Origin: Acinetobacter junii CIP 64.5
GTDB taxonomy: Bacteria > Pseudomonadota > Gammaproteobacteria > Pseudomonadales > Moraxellaceae
Length of the DNA stretch: 64,000 nucleotides
Reading direction: 5' to 3'
Assembly (NCBI RefSeq): GCF_000368765.1
Contig: NZ_KB849653.1
Span: 161,760 to 225,759, forward strand
The notes under the pieces were generated by a model. The model did not search any database. It was given only the letters and a program-made list of their open reading frames with translations, and had not been told where the DNA came from. Positions 45,424 through 53,209 of this stretch are shown piece by piece (the first letter of the stretch is position 1; each line of letters begins with the position of its first letter). A program made the position numbers and the translations under genes.

Positions 45424-46629
45424 ATGCCTGCTTATCAATTTACTGCAATCGATGCTGCTGGAAAGCAACACAAAGGTGTGCTGGAAGGCGATTCCGCTCG
45501 ACAAATTCGTCAACAGTTGCGTGACAAAGCGTGGACACCGATTGCTGTTGATGCGGTTGAGCAAAAAGACAAGCAACAACAGCGATCATGGTTTAGAAAA
45601 AGCTTTAGTGCTTACGATTTGGCACTGATGACACGACAGTTATCCGTTTTAGTCGCAGCAGGCATTCCTTTGGAAGAAGCACTGCGAGCTGTGAGCAAGC
45701 AGAGTGAAAAGTCACACGTTCAAAATCTTTTAATTTCGGTTCGATCAAAGGTTTTGGAAGGACATTCACTGGCACAGGCAATGCAACAATCAGGACGGTT
45801 TCCAGAATTGTATATTGCGACGGTTGCTGCTGGCGAAAGGTCTGGACATTTGGATCTGATCTTAGATCAGCTTTCTGATTACACTGAAAATCGTTTTGCG
45901 ATGCAGAAGAAAATTCAAGGTGCAATGATCTATCCGATTATCCTGATGTTGATGTCATTTGGGATCGTGATGGGATTGATGACTTATGTTGTTCCTGAAA
46001 TCGTAAAAACCTTTGAACAAAGTAAAGAGGCATTGCCTTGGATCACCGTGTTATTGATGAAAATTAGTGCGTTTATTCGTCAAACATGGATAGGTATGTT
46101 GATCATTGGTTTTATTGCTCTCATTCTGTTTACGAGGTTTTTAAGAACAACTGCAGGGCATTATGCATTTGACCGATTAACACTCAAATTGCCACTATTT
46201 GGTAAACTTTCACGTGGTATAAATGCTGCACGGTTTGCCAGCACACTATCAATTTTGACACGTTCAGGTGTTCCTTTGGTTGAAGCTTTGCGTATTGGTG
46301 CAGAGGTGAGTAACAATTGGGTGATTCGTGATTCGATTGAAGTCGCAATGGAGCGTGTAACAGAAGGTGGTAATTTGGCAACACAGTTAGAACGTTGCGG
46401 TTATTTTCCACCAATGATGGTACAAATGATTCGTAGTGGTGAGGCTTCAGGTGAGTTAGACCGCATGTTGGATCGTGCATCTACGATGCAAGATCGAGAA
46501 GTCACGACTTTTATCTCCACCTTATTGGCACTGCTAGAACCTCTGATGTTGGTTTTCATGGCAGCGATTGTATTGGTGATCGTGATTGCGGTAATGTTGC
46601 CAATTATTAATATGAACAATATGATTTGA
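45424..46629 (+). CDS. gspF: Type II secretion inner-membrane platform protein GspF
   Basis: GspF is the polytopic platform protein of the type II secretion system. The 401-residue protein has the N-terminal motif YQFTAIDAAGKQHKGVLEGD and two T2SF domains, the first with QLSVLVAAGIPLEEALRAVS and AMQQSGRFPELYIATVAAGE, the second with TLSILTRSGVPLVEALRIGA and MVQMIRSGEASGELDRML. Transmembrane helices lie near 170-190, 220-240 and 375-395. It overlaps or abuts gspG; the other gsp genes are not in the window. Confidence 0.93.
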   Translation: MPAYQFTAIDAAGKQHKGVLEGDSARQIRQQLRDKAWTPIAVDAVEQKDKQQQRSWFRKSFSAYDLALMTRQLSVLVAAGIPLEEALRAVSKQSEKSHVQNLLISVRSKVLEGHSLAQAMQQSGRFPELYIATVAAGERSGHLDLILDQLSDYTENRFAMQKKIQGAMIYPIILMLMSFGIVMGLMTYVVPEIVKTFEQSKEALPWITVLLMKISAFIRQTWIGMLIIGFIALILFTRFLRTTAGHYAFDRLTLKLPLFGKLSRGINAARFASTLSILTRSGVPLVEALRIGAEVSNNWVIRDSIEVAMERVTEGGNLATQLERCGYFPPMMVQMIRSGEASGELDRMLDRASTMQDREVTTFISTLLALLEPLMLVFMAAIVLVIVIAVMLPIINMNNMI

Positions 46630-46652
46630 TGAATTGCATGAAAGAGATGAAA

Positions 46653-47090
46653 ATGAATAAGCAAAAAATGTATATGAAGCAATCTGGCTTCACCTTAATT
46701 GAAGTGATGGTTGTGATTGTCATTTTAGGTGTTCTGGCTGCATTGATCGTTCCGAACGTGATGGGACGCGGCGAAAAAGCTAAAGTTGATACCACGCAAA
46801 TTACTTTAAAAGGTGTTGCTGGCGCTTTAGACCAATATAAATTAGATAATGGGCGTTACCCATCGATGCAAGATGGCGGTCTAGATGCATTAGTGAATCA
46901 ACCTGCAACCGCAAAAAATTGGTTGCCTGGTGGCTATGTCAAAGGTGGTTATCCTAAAGACAGCTGGGAAAATGACTTACAATATGTGATTCCAGGTCGA
47001 GAAGGTCGCTCTTTTGATTTGTATTCGTTTGGTGCAGATGGAAAAGAGGGTGGTGAGGGTAATGATGCAGATATTTATTATCAACCATAA
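46653..47090 (+). CDS. gspG: Type II secretion major pseudopilin GspG
   Basis: GspG is the major pseudopilin of the type II secretion pilus. The protein begins with a class III leader, MNKQKMYMKQSG, cleaved before FTLIEVMVVIVILGVLAALI by the prepilin peptidase, giving the usual Phe1 and Glu5. The C-terminal part has the GspG Ca2+-site region (DLYSFGADGKEGGEGNDADI) and the KDSWENDLQYV motif. I chose the ATG at 46653 because AAAGAGATG lies just upstream; earlier in-frame ATGs at 46629, 46638 and 46647 are possible. Mature length is typical of the family. Confidence 0.95.
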   Translation: MNKQKMYMKQSGFTLIEVMVVIVILGVLAALIVPNVMGRGEKAKVDTTQITLKGVAGALDQYKLDNGRYPSMQDGGLDALVNQPATAKNWLPGGYVKGGYPKDSWENDLQYVIPGREGRSFDLYSFGADGKEGGEGNDADIYYQP

Positions 47091-47105
47091 ATTCTAATTA
47101 AAACG

Positions 47106-47147
47106 ATCACTTCACTTTTAGAATAAATAAATCAAGAGTGAAGTGAT
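47106..47147 (+). terminator. Hairpin after gspG, possible terminator
   Basis: ATCACTTCACTTTT and AAGAGTGAAGTGAT (one G-U pair) form a 14-bp stem with an AT-rich 14-base loop, starting 15 bases after the gspG stop. The T-run after it is weak, so this is a tentative terminator. Confidence 0.5.
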
Positions 47148-47353
47148 AATGTTTCTTAATTCATAAAATAATCATAAATTTATGAAAAACATGATAATAA
47201 TATAATTAAACTAATTTGAGATTTATAATAAGAATTATTCCCATATTTAATAGTTACAAGAAACAGAAGTGATTCATTAAATTAAACTTTTTATTTAGAT
47301 TAAAGCTTTGCATAATAAATTCAGATCATTTAAATGGGTGGTGGAGAAATCAG

Positions 47354-47698
47354 ATGAAAGCATTTTTTTTGTTAGATGAACCGAATCAGTTTCATTGGGC
47401 AATGCTTAAATCTGTATTGCTCATTTTAAGTTTACTACCTGTCTGTGAAGGGGCATTAAACTTATGGCAAACGGCTGAAGGAAGTAGTCAGATCGTCATT
47501 GGCTTTTTTGCGATCAGTTTATTGAGTACGTGGTTTATCGTTTGTTTCTTGAGTGCTTTGAAAACTAGTATTTGGAATATTAGTCATCTAATTCCAAAAT
47601 ATGAACAATTCATTTTTAAAGCGTATCGAGCTTTGCCGATGTTTTTCTTATCTGGTTTAGTCGCTTATCTCACGGTACAGTTTTCAATCTTATTTTAA
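47354..47698 (+). CDS. Small hypothetical integral membrane protein
   Basis: The 114-residue protein has three hydrophobic segments (about residues 17-37, 45-70 and 90-112) and few charged residues. GGTGGTGGAG upstream could be its ribosome-binding site. It lies in an AT-rich gap of about 260 bases after gspG and ends before the lnt terminator. No family is recognised; the AT-rich surroundings and lack of family suggest a lineage-specific gene. Confidence 0.6.
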   Translation: MKAFFLLDEPNQFHWAMLKSVLLILSLLPVCEGALNLWQTAEGSSQIVIGFFAISLLSTWFIVCFLSALKTSIWNISHLIPKYEQFIFKAYRALPMFFLSGLVAYLTVQFSILF

Positions 47699-47714
47699 TT
47701 TGAATATTATGAAT

Positions 47715-47748
47715 AAAAAAAGAGCGCTTTGGATTCAAAACGCTCTTT
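47715..47748 (-). terminator. Intrinsic terminator of corC-lnt
   Basis: The stem AAAGAGCG / CGCTCTTT, extended inward by TTTG / CAAA, is followed by a T-run when read on the minus strand, six bases after the lnt stop. Confidence 0.9.
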
Positions 47749-47753
47749 AGAAA

Positions 47754-49313
47754 TTATCGACGTGATTTAAATGAAATATCGACTTTTCTAGGGCGATATA
47801 TCCAACCGATAATTAAAAGTAGAACAGAGAAAATAAGAATCGGGAAATCACTTAAACGATTATAAAGTGTTTGACCTTGCATCGCTGGTAAATCACCACG
47901 TAATACTGCTTCGTGATCCATAGGAGCCTGTTTCACAATATGACCATTCTGATCAATAAAGGCCGTGACGCCTGTATTGGTTGCTCGAATAAACCAACGA
48001 CCATTTTCTTTGGCACGCATTTGCACCATTTGTAAATGTTGCCAAGGTCCAGCCGTTCCTGTAAACCAAGCATCATTTGAAACTGTGATTAAAAAGTCGC
48101 TATTGAGTGCATTACGGCGAGTGAGATTTGGATAAGCCACTTCATAACAAATTGCAGCTGCAAGCGCATGTCCTTTCACAGACAATGGTTTTTGATCTGG
48201 TTCTCCGCGAGAAAAACCACTCATACTTACATCGTTCTGCATTGCAGGAAGTACCCATTTCAACATTCCAGACAACGGAATGTATTCACCAAAGGGTACG
48301 AGGCGTTGCTTTTTATATAAGCCAGACGATTCACTACCAGAAGCCATGATACTGTTGTAGTACAAAGGCTCGCCTACTTGTTGTGATTTAGGGATGTCCC
48401 AATAAGGAATACCCGTAACCCAAGCAGTATCTGATTTTTTAGCCTGTGTATCCATTGCTTTTAAAAAGTCAGGAATGTCTGTTTGAAACAGAGGAATCGA
48501 AGATTCAGGCCAAACAATTAAATCACGTCCCCATTCAGCACGACTCAGGTTGGCATAGATTTCCAAGGTTTTAATTTGATATTCAGTCAACCATTTCAAG
48601 TCTTGAGGAATATTGCCTTGGATTAATGAAACACTGAGCGGTTTTTCTGTTTTGGGTTGTACAAATTGAATGAAACCCGCACCCCATGCACCTAAGATCA
48701 GTAAACCAGATGGAATGGCCCAAAACCAACGACGATTAAGGATTTCGACAAGAGCACATGCGAGCACGATCACGACAAACGATACAGCATAGACTCCAAA
48801 TAAAGGCGCATAACCATCGAGTAAGCGTTCAGTGAAGGCATAGCCTGCAAAAAGCCATGGAAATCCCGTGAAGACCCATGTTTTTGCCCATTCAAATAAA
48901 ACCCAAAGTGGTGCAAATGTCAGTGGAGTTTCAGGGAAAAATCGACGGTAAAGCCAAGTCTGAAAAGCGGTAAATAAGCCCATTGCGGCTGCCATAAAGG
49001 CAATCATCAAAACGCTTAAAAAGGAGTTAGTATCACCATAGACGTGAATGGAGGTATATAACCAAAATGCACCTACGAACCACAATCCGAATCCGTATGC
49101 CCAGCCCAATACAAATGCCTGTCTAGGATTACGCTGGCGTAATACGGCATAGAGTAAAGCAGGAGATAAGATTGCTAACCACCAAAAGTAATACGGTGCG
49201 AGCGAAAAACTAAAAATTGCACCTGAAATAAGTGCAATCAGGAGTGGAAAGATAAACGGAAGCTGTTTTTGGGTTTGGGATGGGTTGAACAGCTTTTCAA
49301 AGTAGCTTCTCAT
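47754..49313 (-). CDS. lnt: Apolipoprotein N-acyltransferase
   Basis: Lnt adds the third acyl chain to the N-terminal cysteine of lipoproteins in the inner membrane. The 519-residue protein has about seven N-terminal transmembrane helices and a periplasmic nitrilase-like (CN hydrolase) domain. The catalytic triad is visible as Glu in WPESSIPLF, Lys in the KKQRLVPFGEYIPL segment and Cys in AICYEVAYP; a last helix lies near the C-terminus. It overlaps the upstream corC gene by four bases (ATGA). Confidence 0.96.
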   Translation of the reverse strand: MRSYFEKLFNPSQTQKQLPFIFPLLIALISGAIFSFSLAPYYFWWLAILSPALLYAVLRQRNPRQAFVLGWAYGFGLWFVGAFWLYTSIHVYGDTNSFLSVLMIAFMAAAMGLFTAFQTWLYRRFFPETPLTFAPLWVLFEWAKTWVFTGFPWLFAGYAFTERLLDGYAPLFGVYAVSFVVIVLACALVEILNRRWFWAIPSGLLILGAWGAGFIQFVQPKTEKPLSVSLIQGNIPQDLKWLTEYQIKTLEIYANLSRAEWGRDLIVWPESSIPLFQTDIPDFLKAMDTQAKKSDTAWVTGIPYWDIPKSQQVGEPLYYNSIMASGSESSGLYKKQRLVPFGEYIPLSGMLKWVLPAMQNDVSMSGFSRGEPDQKPLSVKGHALAAAICYEVAYPNLTRRNALNSDFLITVSNDAWFTGTAGPWQHLQMVQMRAKENGRWFIRATNTGVTAFIDQNGHIVKQAPMDHEAVLRGDLPAMQGQTLYNRLSDFPILIFSVLLLIIGWIYRPRKVDISFKSRR

Positions 49314-50149
49314 TGACGGACAGCTCGAATCAGATGAATAGTGCGTGCATCTGCTTCAATAATGGTAAATTCCCAATCACCAAGCTCAATCGTCTGACCT
49401 TGTAGATCGCTCACTAAACCGATTTCTTGCAGCAGTAAACCGCCCATAGTTTCAACTTCATCGTCAGAAAAATCTGCATCTAAAATTGTGTTGAAATGTT
49501 CAATTGGTGTAAGTGCTTGAACAATCCAAGTATTTGCTGTGGTTGGATCATTGTCAGGAACAATGTACAAAGCTTCTTCATCAGCAATGTCATGTTCATC
49601 TTCAATTTCACCAACGATCTCTTCAAGAATATCTTCCAGAGTAACTAAACCAGAAGTTGAACCATATTCATCAATCACAATGGCGATATGCGTTTGTGTG
49701 TTTTTTAGCATACGAAGCACTTGATCTGATCGCGCACTTTCAGGAACAAACACAGGTTGGCGCATCAATGAGCGAATGTCGACTTTGACATTGCGTTCAG
49801 TGAGAAATGGCAATAAGTCTTTTGCAAGAAGAATGCCCACAACATTGTCAGTTTGATCAGCAGAAAAAACGGGAAAGCGAGAGTGTGCTGATTCAATTAA
49901 AACATGCAAGATGTCAAGCAGCTGATCATCTTCTTGTAAGCTAATAATTGCAGTACGAGGTGTCATAACCTCTCGAATCTTCGTTGCTGGCAGATCTAGA
50001 ACACCTTCAAGCATTGCGACTGTGTCGGGTTCTAAGAAGCGACGTGAATCTTGAACTAACTTAAGTAATTCATCGCGAGTTTCAGGTGCAGTACCTAACC
50101 ATTTTCTTAAGCCACGCATACCCCACGACGGACTGGATTCATCGACCAT
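49310..50149 (-). CDS. corC: CorC-family CBS-domain protein
   Basis: CorC-like proteins have tandem CBS domains and a C-terminal CorC/HlyC domain and are linked to divalent cation homeostasis. The 279-residue protein lacks the N-terminal DUF21 transmembrane region found in full CNNM-type transporters. CBS 1 starts at REVMTPRTAIISLQ and CBS 2 at DIRSLMRQPVFVPES, with the family motif VIDEYGSTSGLVTLEDILEE. An AGGAAAGATC ribosome-binding site precedes the ATG. The corC-lnt pairing is common in gammaproteobacteria. Confidence 0.92.
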   Translation of the reverse strand: MVDESSPSWGMRGLRKWLGTAPETRDELLKLVQDSRRFLEPDTVAMLEGVLDLPATKIREVMTPRTAIISLQEDDQLLDILHVLIESAHSRFPVFSADQTDNVVGILLAKDLLPFLTERNVKVDIRSLMRQPVFVPESARSDQVLRMLKNTQTHIAIVIDEYGSTSGLVTLEDILEEIVGEIEDEHDIADEEALYIVPDNDPTTANTWIVQALTPIEHFNTILDADFSDDEVETMGGLLLQEIGLVSDLQGQTIELGDWEFTIIEADARTIHLIRAVRQ

Positions 50150-50324
50150 GATCTTTCCTAAAGACTCTCTATATCAATTAGATGATTTTCATCATACCGA
50201 AGAAAAAGCGGATATGCATCAATAAAACGATGCAAGAAATGTACAGTTTTTCAAAAAAGTGCAGGTGATTTCTACAGTATGACTTTATGATAAAATGTGA
50301 AAATTAGCATATTTGAGTTATATG

Positions 50325-50582
50325 ATGTCTGAACAAACCAAACTCCCAACAGTACAACTTAATACCCGTGGTTTACGTTGTCCTGAACCAGTGATGATGC
50401 TGCATCAAGCGATTCGTAAAGCAAAATCTGGGGATGTGGTAGAAGTTTTTGCAACAGACCCTTCAACTTCTTGGGATATTCCTAAATTCTGCATGCATCT
50501 AGGGCATGAATTACTGTTGAAAGAAGAGTCTTTAGATGAAAATAGCAATACTGAATATCATTATTTAGTACAAAAAGGTTAA
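50325..50582 (+). CDS. tusA: Sulfurtransferase TusA
   Basis: TusA relays persulfide sulfur for tRNA 2-thiouridine synthesis. The 85-residue protein has the catalytic cysteine in the motif RGLRCPEPVMM, followed by the alpha helix HQAIRKAKSGDVVEV and the strand DPSTSWDIPKFCMHLGHELL, all typical. The ATG at 50325 (MSEQTKLPT) is chosen; an adjacent ATG at 50322 is equally possible. It lies a few bases upstream of the LysE-type exporter gene. Confidence 0.93.
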   Translation: MSEQTKLPTVQLNTRGLRCPEPVMMLHQAIRKAKSGDVVEVFATDPSTSWDIPKFCMHLGHELLLKEESLDENSNTEYHYLVQKG

Positions 50583-50586
50583 TCGT

Positions 50587-51183
50587 TTGCTTTCGACCTA
50601 TTTCTCAGGTTTTGCGCTGGGACTTTCACTTATTGTCGCAATTGGTGCACAAAATGCTTTTGTTTTAAAGCAGGGATTGCTCAAACAGCATGTATTTTGG
50701 GTATGTCTGATCTGTGCTTTATCTGACGCATTTTTAATTTGTTTAGGTGTGTTTGGATTTGCTTCAATATTGAGTCAACAAGCATGGTTGATTCAAGCTA
50801 TGAAGTATTTCGGCGCACTCTTCTTGTTTATGTACGGCGCCCGCAGCTTTTACAATGCTTATAATTCGCAGTCAGGTTTAATTGCTTCTGAACAAGAAAC
50901 AACGACTTTCTGGCAAACGATAGTTTTATGTCTCAGTTTCTCTTGGTTAAATCCGCATGTCTACTTAGACACGGTTGTATTATTAGGTTCAATATCTGCT
51001 CAATATGCAGATAAGATCTCTTTTGCTAGTGGGGCAGTATCAGCGTCATTTTTATTCTTTTTTAGTTTAGGATTTGGGGCGAGATTATTGCGTCCTGTAT
51101 TTGCAAATACTAAAGCTTGGAAAGTCTTAGATCTATTGATTGGCTGTACCATGTGGTTGATCGCACTTTCACTATTAAGATAG
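50587..51183 (+). CDS. LysE/ArgO-family amino acid exporter
   Basis: The LysE superfamily exports basic amino acids. The 198-residue protein has six transmembrane helices and the family start FSGFALGLSLIVAIGAQNAF with the AQNAFVLKQG motif, plus SFSWLNPHVYLDTVVLLG in the middle. The start is a TTG (MLSTYFSGF) seven bases after the tusA stop, with AAAAGG upstream. The sequence is close to ArgO, but the substrate (arginine, lysine or another) is not proven by sequence. Confidence 0.88.
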   Translation: MLSTYFSGFALGLSLIVAIGAQNAFVLKQGLLKQHVFWVCLICALSDAFLICLGVFGFASILSQQAWLIQAMKYFGALFLFMYGARSFYNAYNSQSGLIASEQETTTFWQTIVLCLSFSWLNPHVYLDTVVLLGSISAQYADKISFASGAVSASFLFFFSLGFGARLLRPVFANTKAWKVLDLLIGCTMWLIALSLLR

Positions 51184-51205
51184 GTGTTTATGCACCTATC
51201 TTTTT
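51178..51205. terminator. Terminator between the LysE-type and DoxX genes
   Basis: The 9-bp stem AGATAGGTG / CACCTATCT with a six-base loop is followed by T5 on the plus strand. Both convergent stop codons lie inside the stem. The T-run favours rightward termination. Confidence 0.85.
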
Positions 51206-51810
51206 GATTTAATTAGTTTTCGACTGATCCAGTAATCACAACTTACATATCTTCCACCGCCAAGAACCAGTAGTGCACCCAACATAACCAAATAGGTCAC
51301 TGCAAACTCAACGCCATTATTCAATATGACAAATGAGCCACTTGATGTAAGCCAATCATAATTTCCATAAGTGCTCAGAATCTCTCTCGCTTTCTCTAGT
51401 TTTTCAGCCGATTCAATCACTTGCATATTTGCAAAAGGAGCGTGTGGATCAGCAATCGCTTGCCATCCATTTTGAATGTGTACAGTAAAGATAGCGACCA
51501 GCATAGTGATGATCAATGGAATACAAATCAGTCGCGTTGCAAGACCTAAGGCAAGTAAGACAGCACCACCTAACTCAGCCGAAATTGCAAGGCTAGCCAT
51601 AACCAATGGGAAGGGTAAGCCCAAGCCCCATTCACTATTGCCAAGCCATTCAACTGTATCATTGAAATGTTGTAGTTTATTGTGTCCAGCCATCCAAAAA
51701 ATAGGAATTAAATATAGGCGAAGCGCTAAAGAAGCGATTCCATCAAAATAATTTAAGTTGGAACCCAAATTCTGATAGCGTTTATGTAAAGAATAAATTA
51801 GATTTTTCAT
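51196..51810 (-). CDS. DoxX-family membrane protein (probable part of the Hvf/bufferin regulon)
   Basis: The 204-residue protein has about four transmembrane segments of the DoxX fold, with RLYLIPIFWMAGHNKLQHF, ISAELGGAVLLALGLATRL and ITMLVAIFTVHIQNGW. DoxX proteins are often encoded next to DUF692-DUF2063 modules, where they may help membrane redox chemistry, but the molecular role is not settled. A minus-strand ECF-like promoter (51845-51872), 35 bases upstream of the ATG, matches the form of the hvfA promoter facing the other way. This places it in the same regulon. It ends at a terminator shared with the LysE-type gene. Confidence 0.88.
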   Translation of the reverse strand: MKNLIYSLHKRYQNLGSNLNYFDGIASLALRLYLIPIFWMAGHNKLQHFNDTVEWLGNSEWGLGLPFPLVMASLAISAELGGAVLLALGLATRLICIPLIITMLVAIFTVHIQNGWQAIADPHAPFANMQVIESAEKLEKAREILSTYGNYDWLTSSGSFVILNNGVEFAVTYLVMLGALLVLGGGRYVSCDYWISRKLIKSKR

Positions 51811-51844
51811 GAGAAATTCACAACGAATAAGTTTTATTAGTTAT

Positions 51845-51872
51845 TAGTCGTTTGAATTTTTGATTTCTTACA
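51845..51872 (-). promoter_or_regulatory. ECF-sigma-type promoter reading toward doxX
   Basis: Read on the minus strand: TGTAAG (-35), a 16-bp spacer, CGACTA (-10). It mirrors the plus-strand TGTAAT-N16-CGTCTA promoter 22 bp away. The predicted leader before the DoxX ATG is about 30 bases. Confidence 0.6.
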
Positions 51873-51893
51873 CAAAAAAAATCTAAATTTGAC

Positions 51894-51921
51894 TGTAATA
51901 ATTTGATTGTTCGCACGTCTA
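51894..51921 (+). promoter_or_regulatory. ECF-sigma-type promoter of the hvfA operon
   Basis: TGTAAT (51894-51899), a 16-bp spacer and CGTCTA (51916-51921) have the TGTAA/CGTC form used by many ECF sigma factors. The operon encodes an ECF sigma factor as its fourth gene, so autoregulation is likely. The leader to the ATG at 51972 would be about 44 bases. Confidence 0.6.
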
Positions 51922-51971
51922 ATTTTATGTACCTAGTACAAAAGCAATATTTACTTAAAAGGAACTTCACA

Positions 51972-52277
51972 ATGAATAAATTAAACTCAATGACTTCGGT
52001 TGCCGCTTTAGTTGCATTATCTATGGTTGGTGCAGCAACCCAAGTTTCGGCAGCATCGACGACGACTGAAACACATGTGACTAAAACTGCAGATGCAAAA
52101 TGTGGTGAAGCGAAATGTGGTTCAGATAAAGCGAAAAAACAACACAAAACTACTGATGCAAAATGCGGCGCAGATAAAAAAGCTGCGGATGCTAAATGCG
52201 GTGCAGACAAAAAGATGGCAGATGCAAAATGTGGAGCAGACAAAAAAGTGGCTGATGGGAAGTGTGGCGCTCATTAA
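51972..52277 (+). CDS. hvfA: HvfA/bufferin-type RiPP metallophore precursor, secreted
   Basis: The 101-residue precursor has a Sec signal peptide (basic start, hydrophobic core to residue 20, cleavage after TQVSA at residue 27) and a mature part rich in Lys, Asp and Ala with six KCG motifs, at Cys 44, 49, 65, 76, 87 and 98. In the HvfA family, Cys in EGKCG-like motifs is converted by a DUF692 enzyme to oxazolone/thioamide groups that bind copper. Here most motifs read (D/E)AKCG and only the last reads DGKCG. The last four cysteines are spaced by exactly 11 residues, a 33-bp tandem repeat. An AAAAGGAAC ribosome-binding site fixes the start. Copper binding is inferred from the family. Confidence 0.85.
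   Translation: MNKLNSMTSVAALVALSMVGAATQVSAASTTTETHVTKTADAKCGEAKCGSDKAKKQHKTTDAKCGADKKAADAKCGADKKMADAKCGADKKVADGKCGAH
52155..52274 (+). repeat. 33-bp tandem repeats inside hvfA
   Basis: Three near-identical 33-bp units (52155-52187, 52188-52220, 52221-52253) and a partial fourth (52254-52274) each encode an 11-residue DAKCGADKK-type unit. They vary at wobble positions, so they have been kept under protein-level selection and can expand or contract. Confidence 0.85.
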
Positions 52278-52342
52278 GCCTTATGCAGACGGTAGATGAC
52301 AGCATCTAAAAAGATGGCTGTCATTCACCAAAAGGATTCTTT

Positions 52343-53209
52343 ATGGATGCAATCACAAGTGTGGGTCTTGGTCTAAGACGAGATTTTATCGAGGCATTTT
52401 TAGGTGTGACTCACCATCCTGACTTTATTGAAGTTGCTCCAGAAAATTGGATGGGCTTTGGTGGTCGACATGCGAAACTTCTAGCTCAGTGTGTAGAAAA
52501 ATCTCCATTAATTTGTCACGGACTCTCTTTGTCGATTGGTGGTCCTCATCCCTTAAATATTGATTTTATTCATCAAATAAAAAAATTCTTAGATACTTAT
52601 CAAGTCGAGATTTATTCGGAACATCTGAGTTATACCAATGATGGTGGCTATCTATACGATCTCTTGCCTATCCCAATGACTGAAGCTGCTGTGAAGTATG
52701 TAGTGGAACGAATTTCTCAAGTTCAAGATATTTTAGGGCGAAGATTAGTATTAGAAAATGTTTCTACTTATCTTATGCCGAATGCTGAAATGTCCGAGGC
52801 AGACTTTGTCCGTGAAGTCATCACACAAGCAGATTGCGAATTATTGTTGGACGTGAATAACGTTTATGTAAATAGTATCAACCACCAAGCAGATGCTTAT
52901 GCTTTCATTGAAGCGATGCCGAAACAACGTATTCGTTATTTACATATAGCAGGGCATGAACAGGTGAGTACAGATTTACTCATTGATACGCATGGTGCTG
53001 AAGTATGTGATTCCGTGTGGGCATTGTTGGAATACACTTATCAGTTTTGTGGTGTGAAACCAACGTTATTAGAGCGCGATTTTAATATCCCAACATGGCA
53101 GCAACTTCAGAGTGAATTGAATAAGATTCAGCAGTTACAGCATCAATATTCAAATCAACATACACTAATCCGAATGAGCCAGAATTTGGTCGATGGGGTG
53201 AATGTATGA
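52343..53209 (+). CDS. hvfB: DUF692 multinuclear non-heme iron oxidative enzyme (HvfB/BufB type)
   Basis: MNIO (DUF692) enzymes use two or three iron ions and O2 to modify cysteine residues of RiPP precursors. The 288-residue TIM-barrel protein shows the expected ligand pattern: His59 in CHGLSLSIGG, His94 in YSEHLSYTN, Glu138-Asn139 in LENVSTY, Asp170 and Asn172 in LDVNNVYVN, His201 and His205 in HIAGHE, and Asp215/His217 in DTHG. It follows hvfA by 65 bases and overlaps hvfC by four bases. It most likely modifies the KCG motifs of HvfA with the help of HvfC. Confidence 0.92.
   Translation: MDAITSVGLGLRRDFIEAFLGVTHHPDFIEVAPENWMGFGGRHAKLLAQCVEKSPLICHGLSLSIGGPHPLNIDFIHQIKKFLDTYQVEIYSEHLSYTNDGGYLYDLLPIPMTEAAVKYVVERISQVQDILGRRLVLENVSTYLMPNAEMSEADFVREVITQADCELLLDVNNVYVNSINHQADAYAFIEAMPKQRIRYLHIAGHEQVSTDLLIDTHGAEVCDSVWALLEYTYQFCGVKPTLLERDFNIPTWQQLQSELNKIQQLQHQYSNQHTLIRMSQNLVDGVNV

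Noticed and set aside
51818..52243. A 141-codon minus-strand frame opposite hvfA, rich in SAPHFAS repeats
   Set aside because: It is the antisense reading of the hvfA KCG repeats. It has no ribosome-binding site, and its repeats follow from the hvfA codons.
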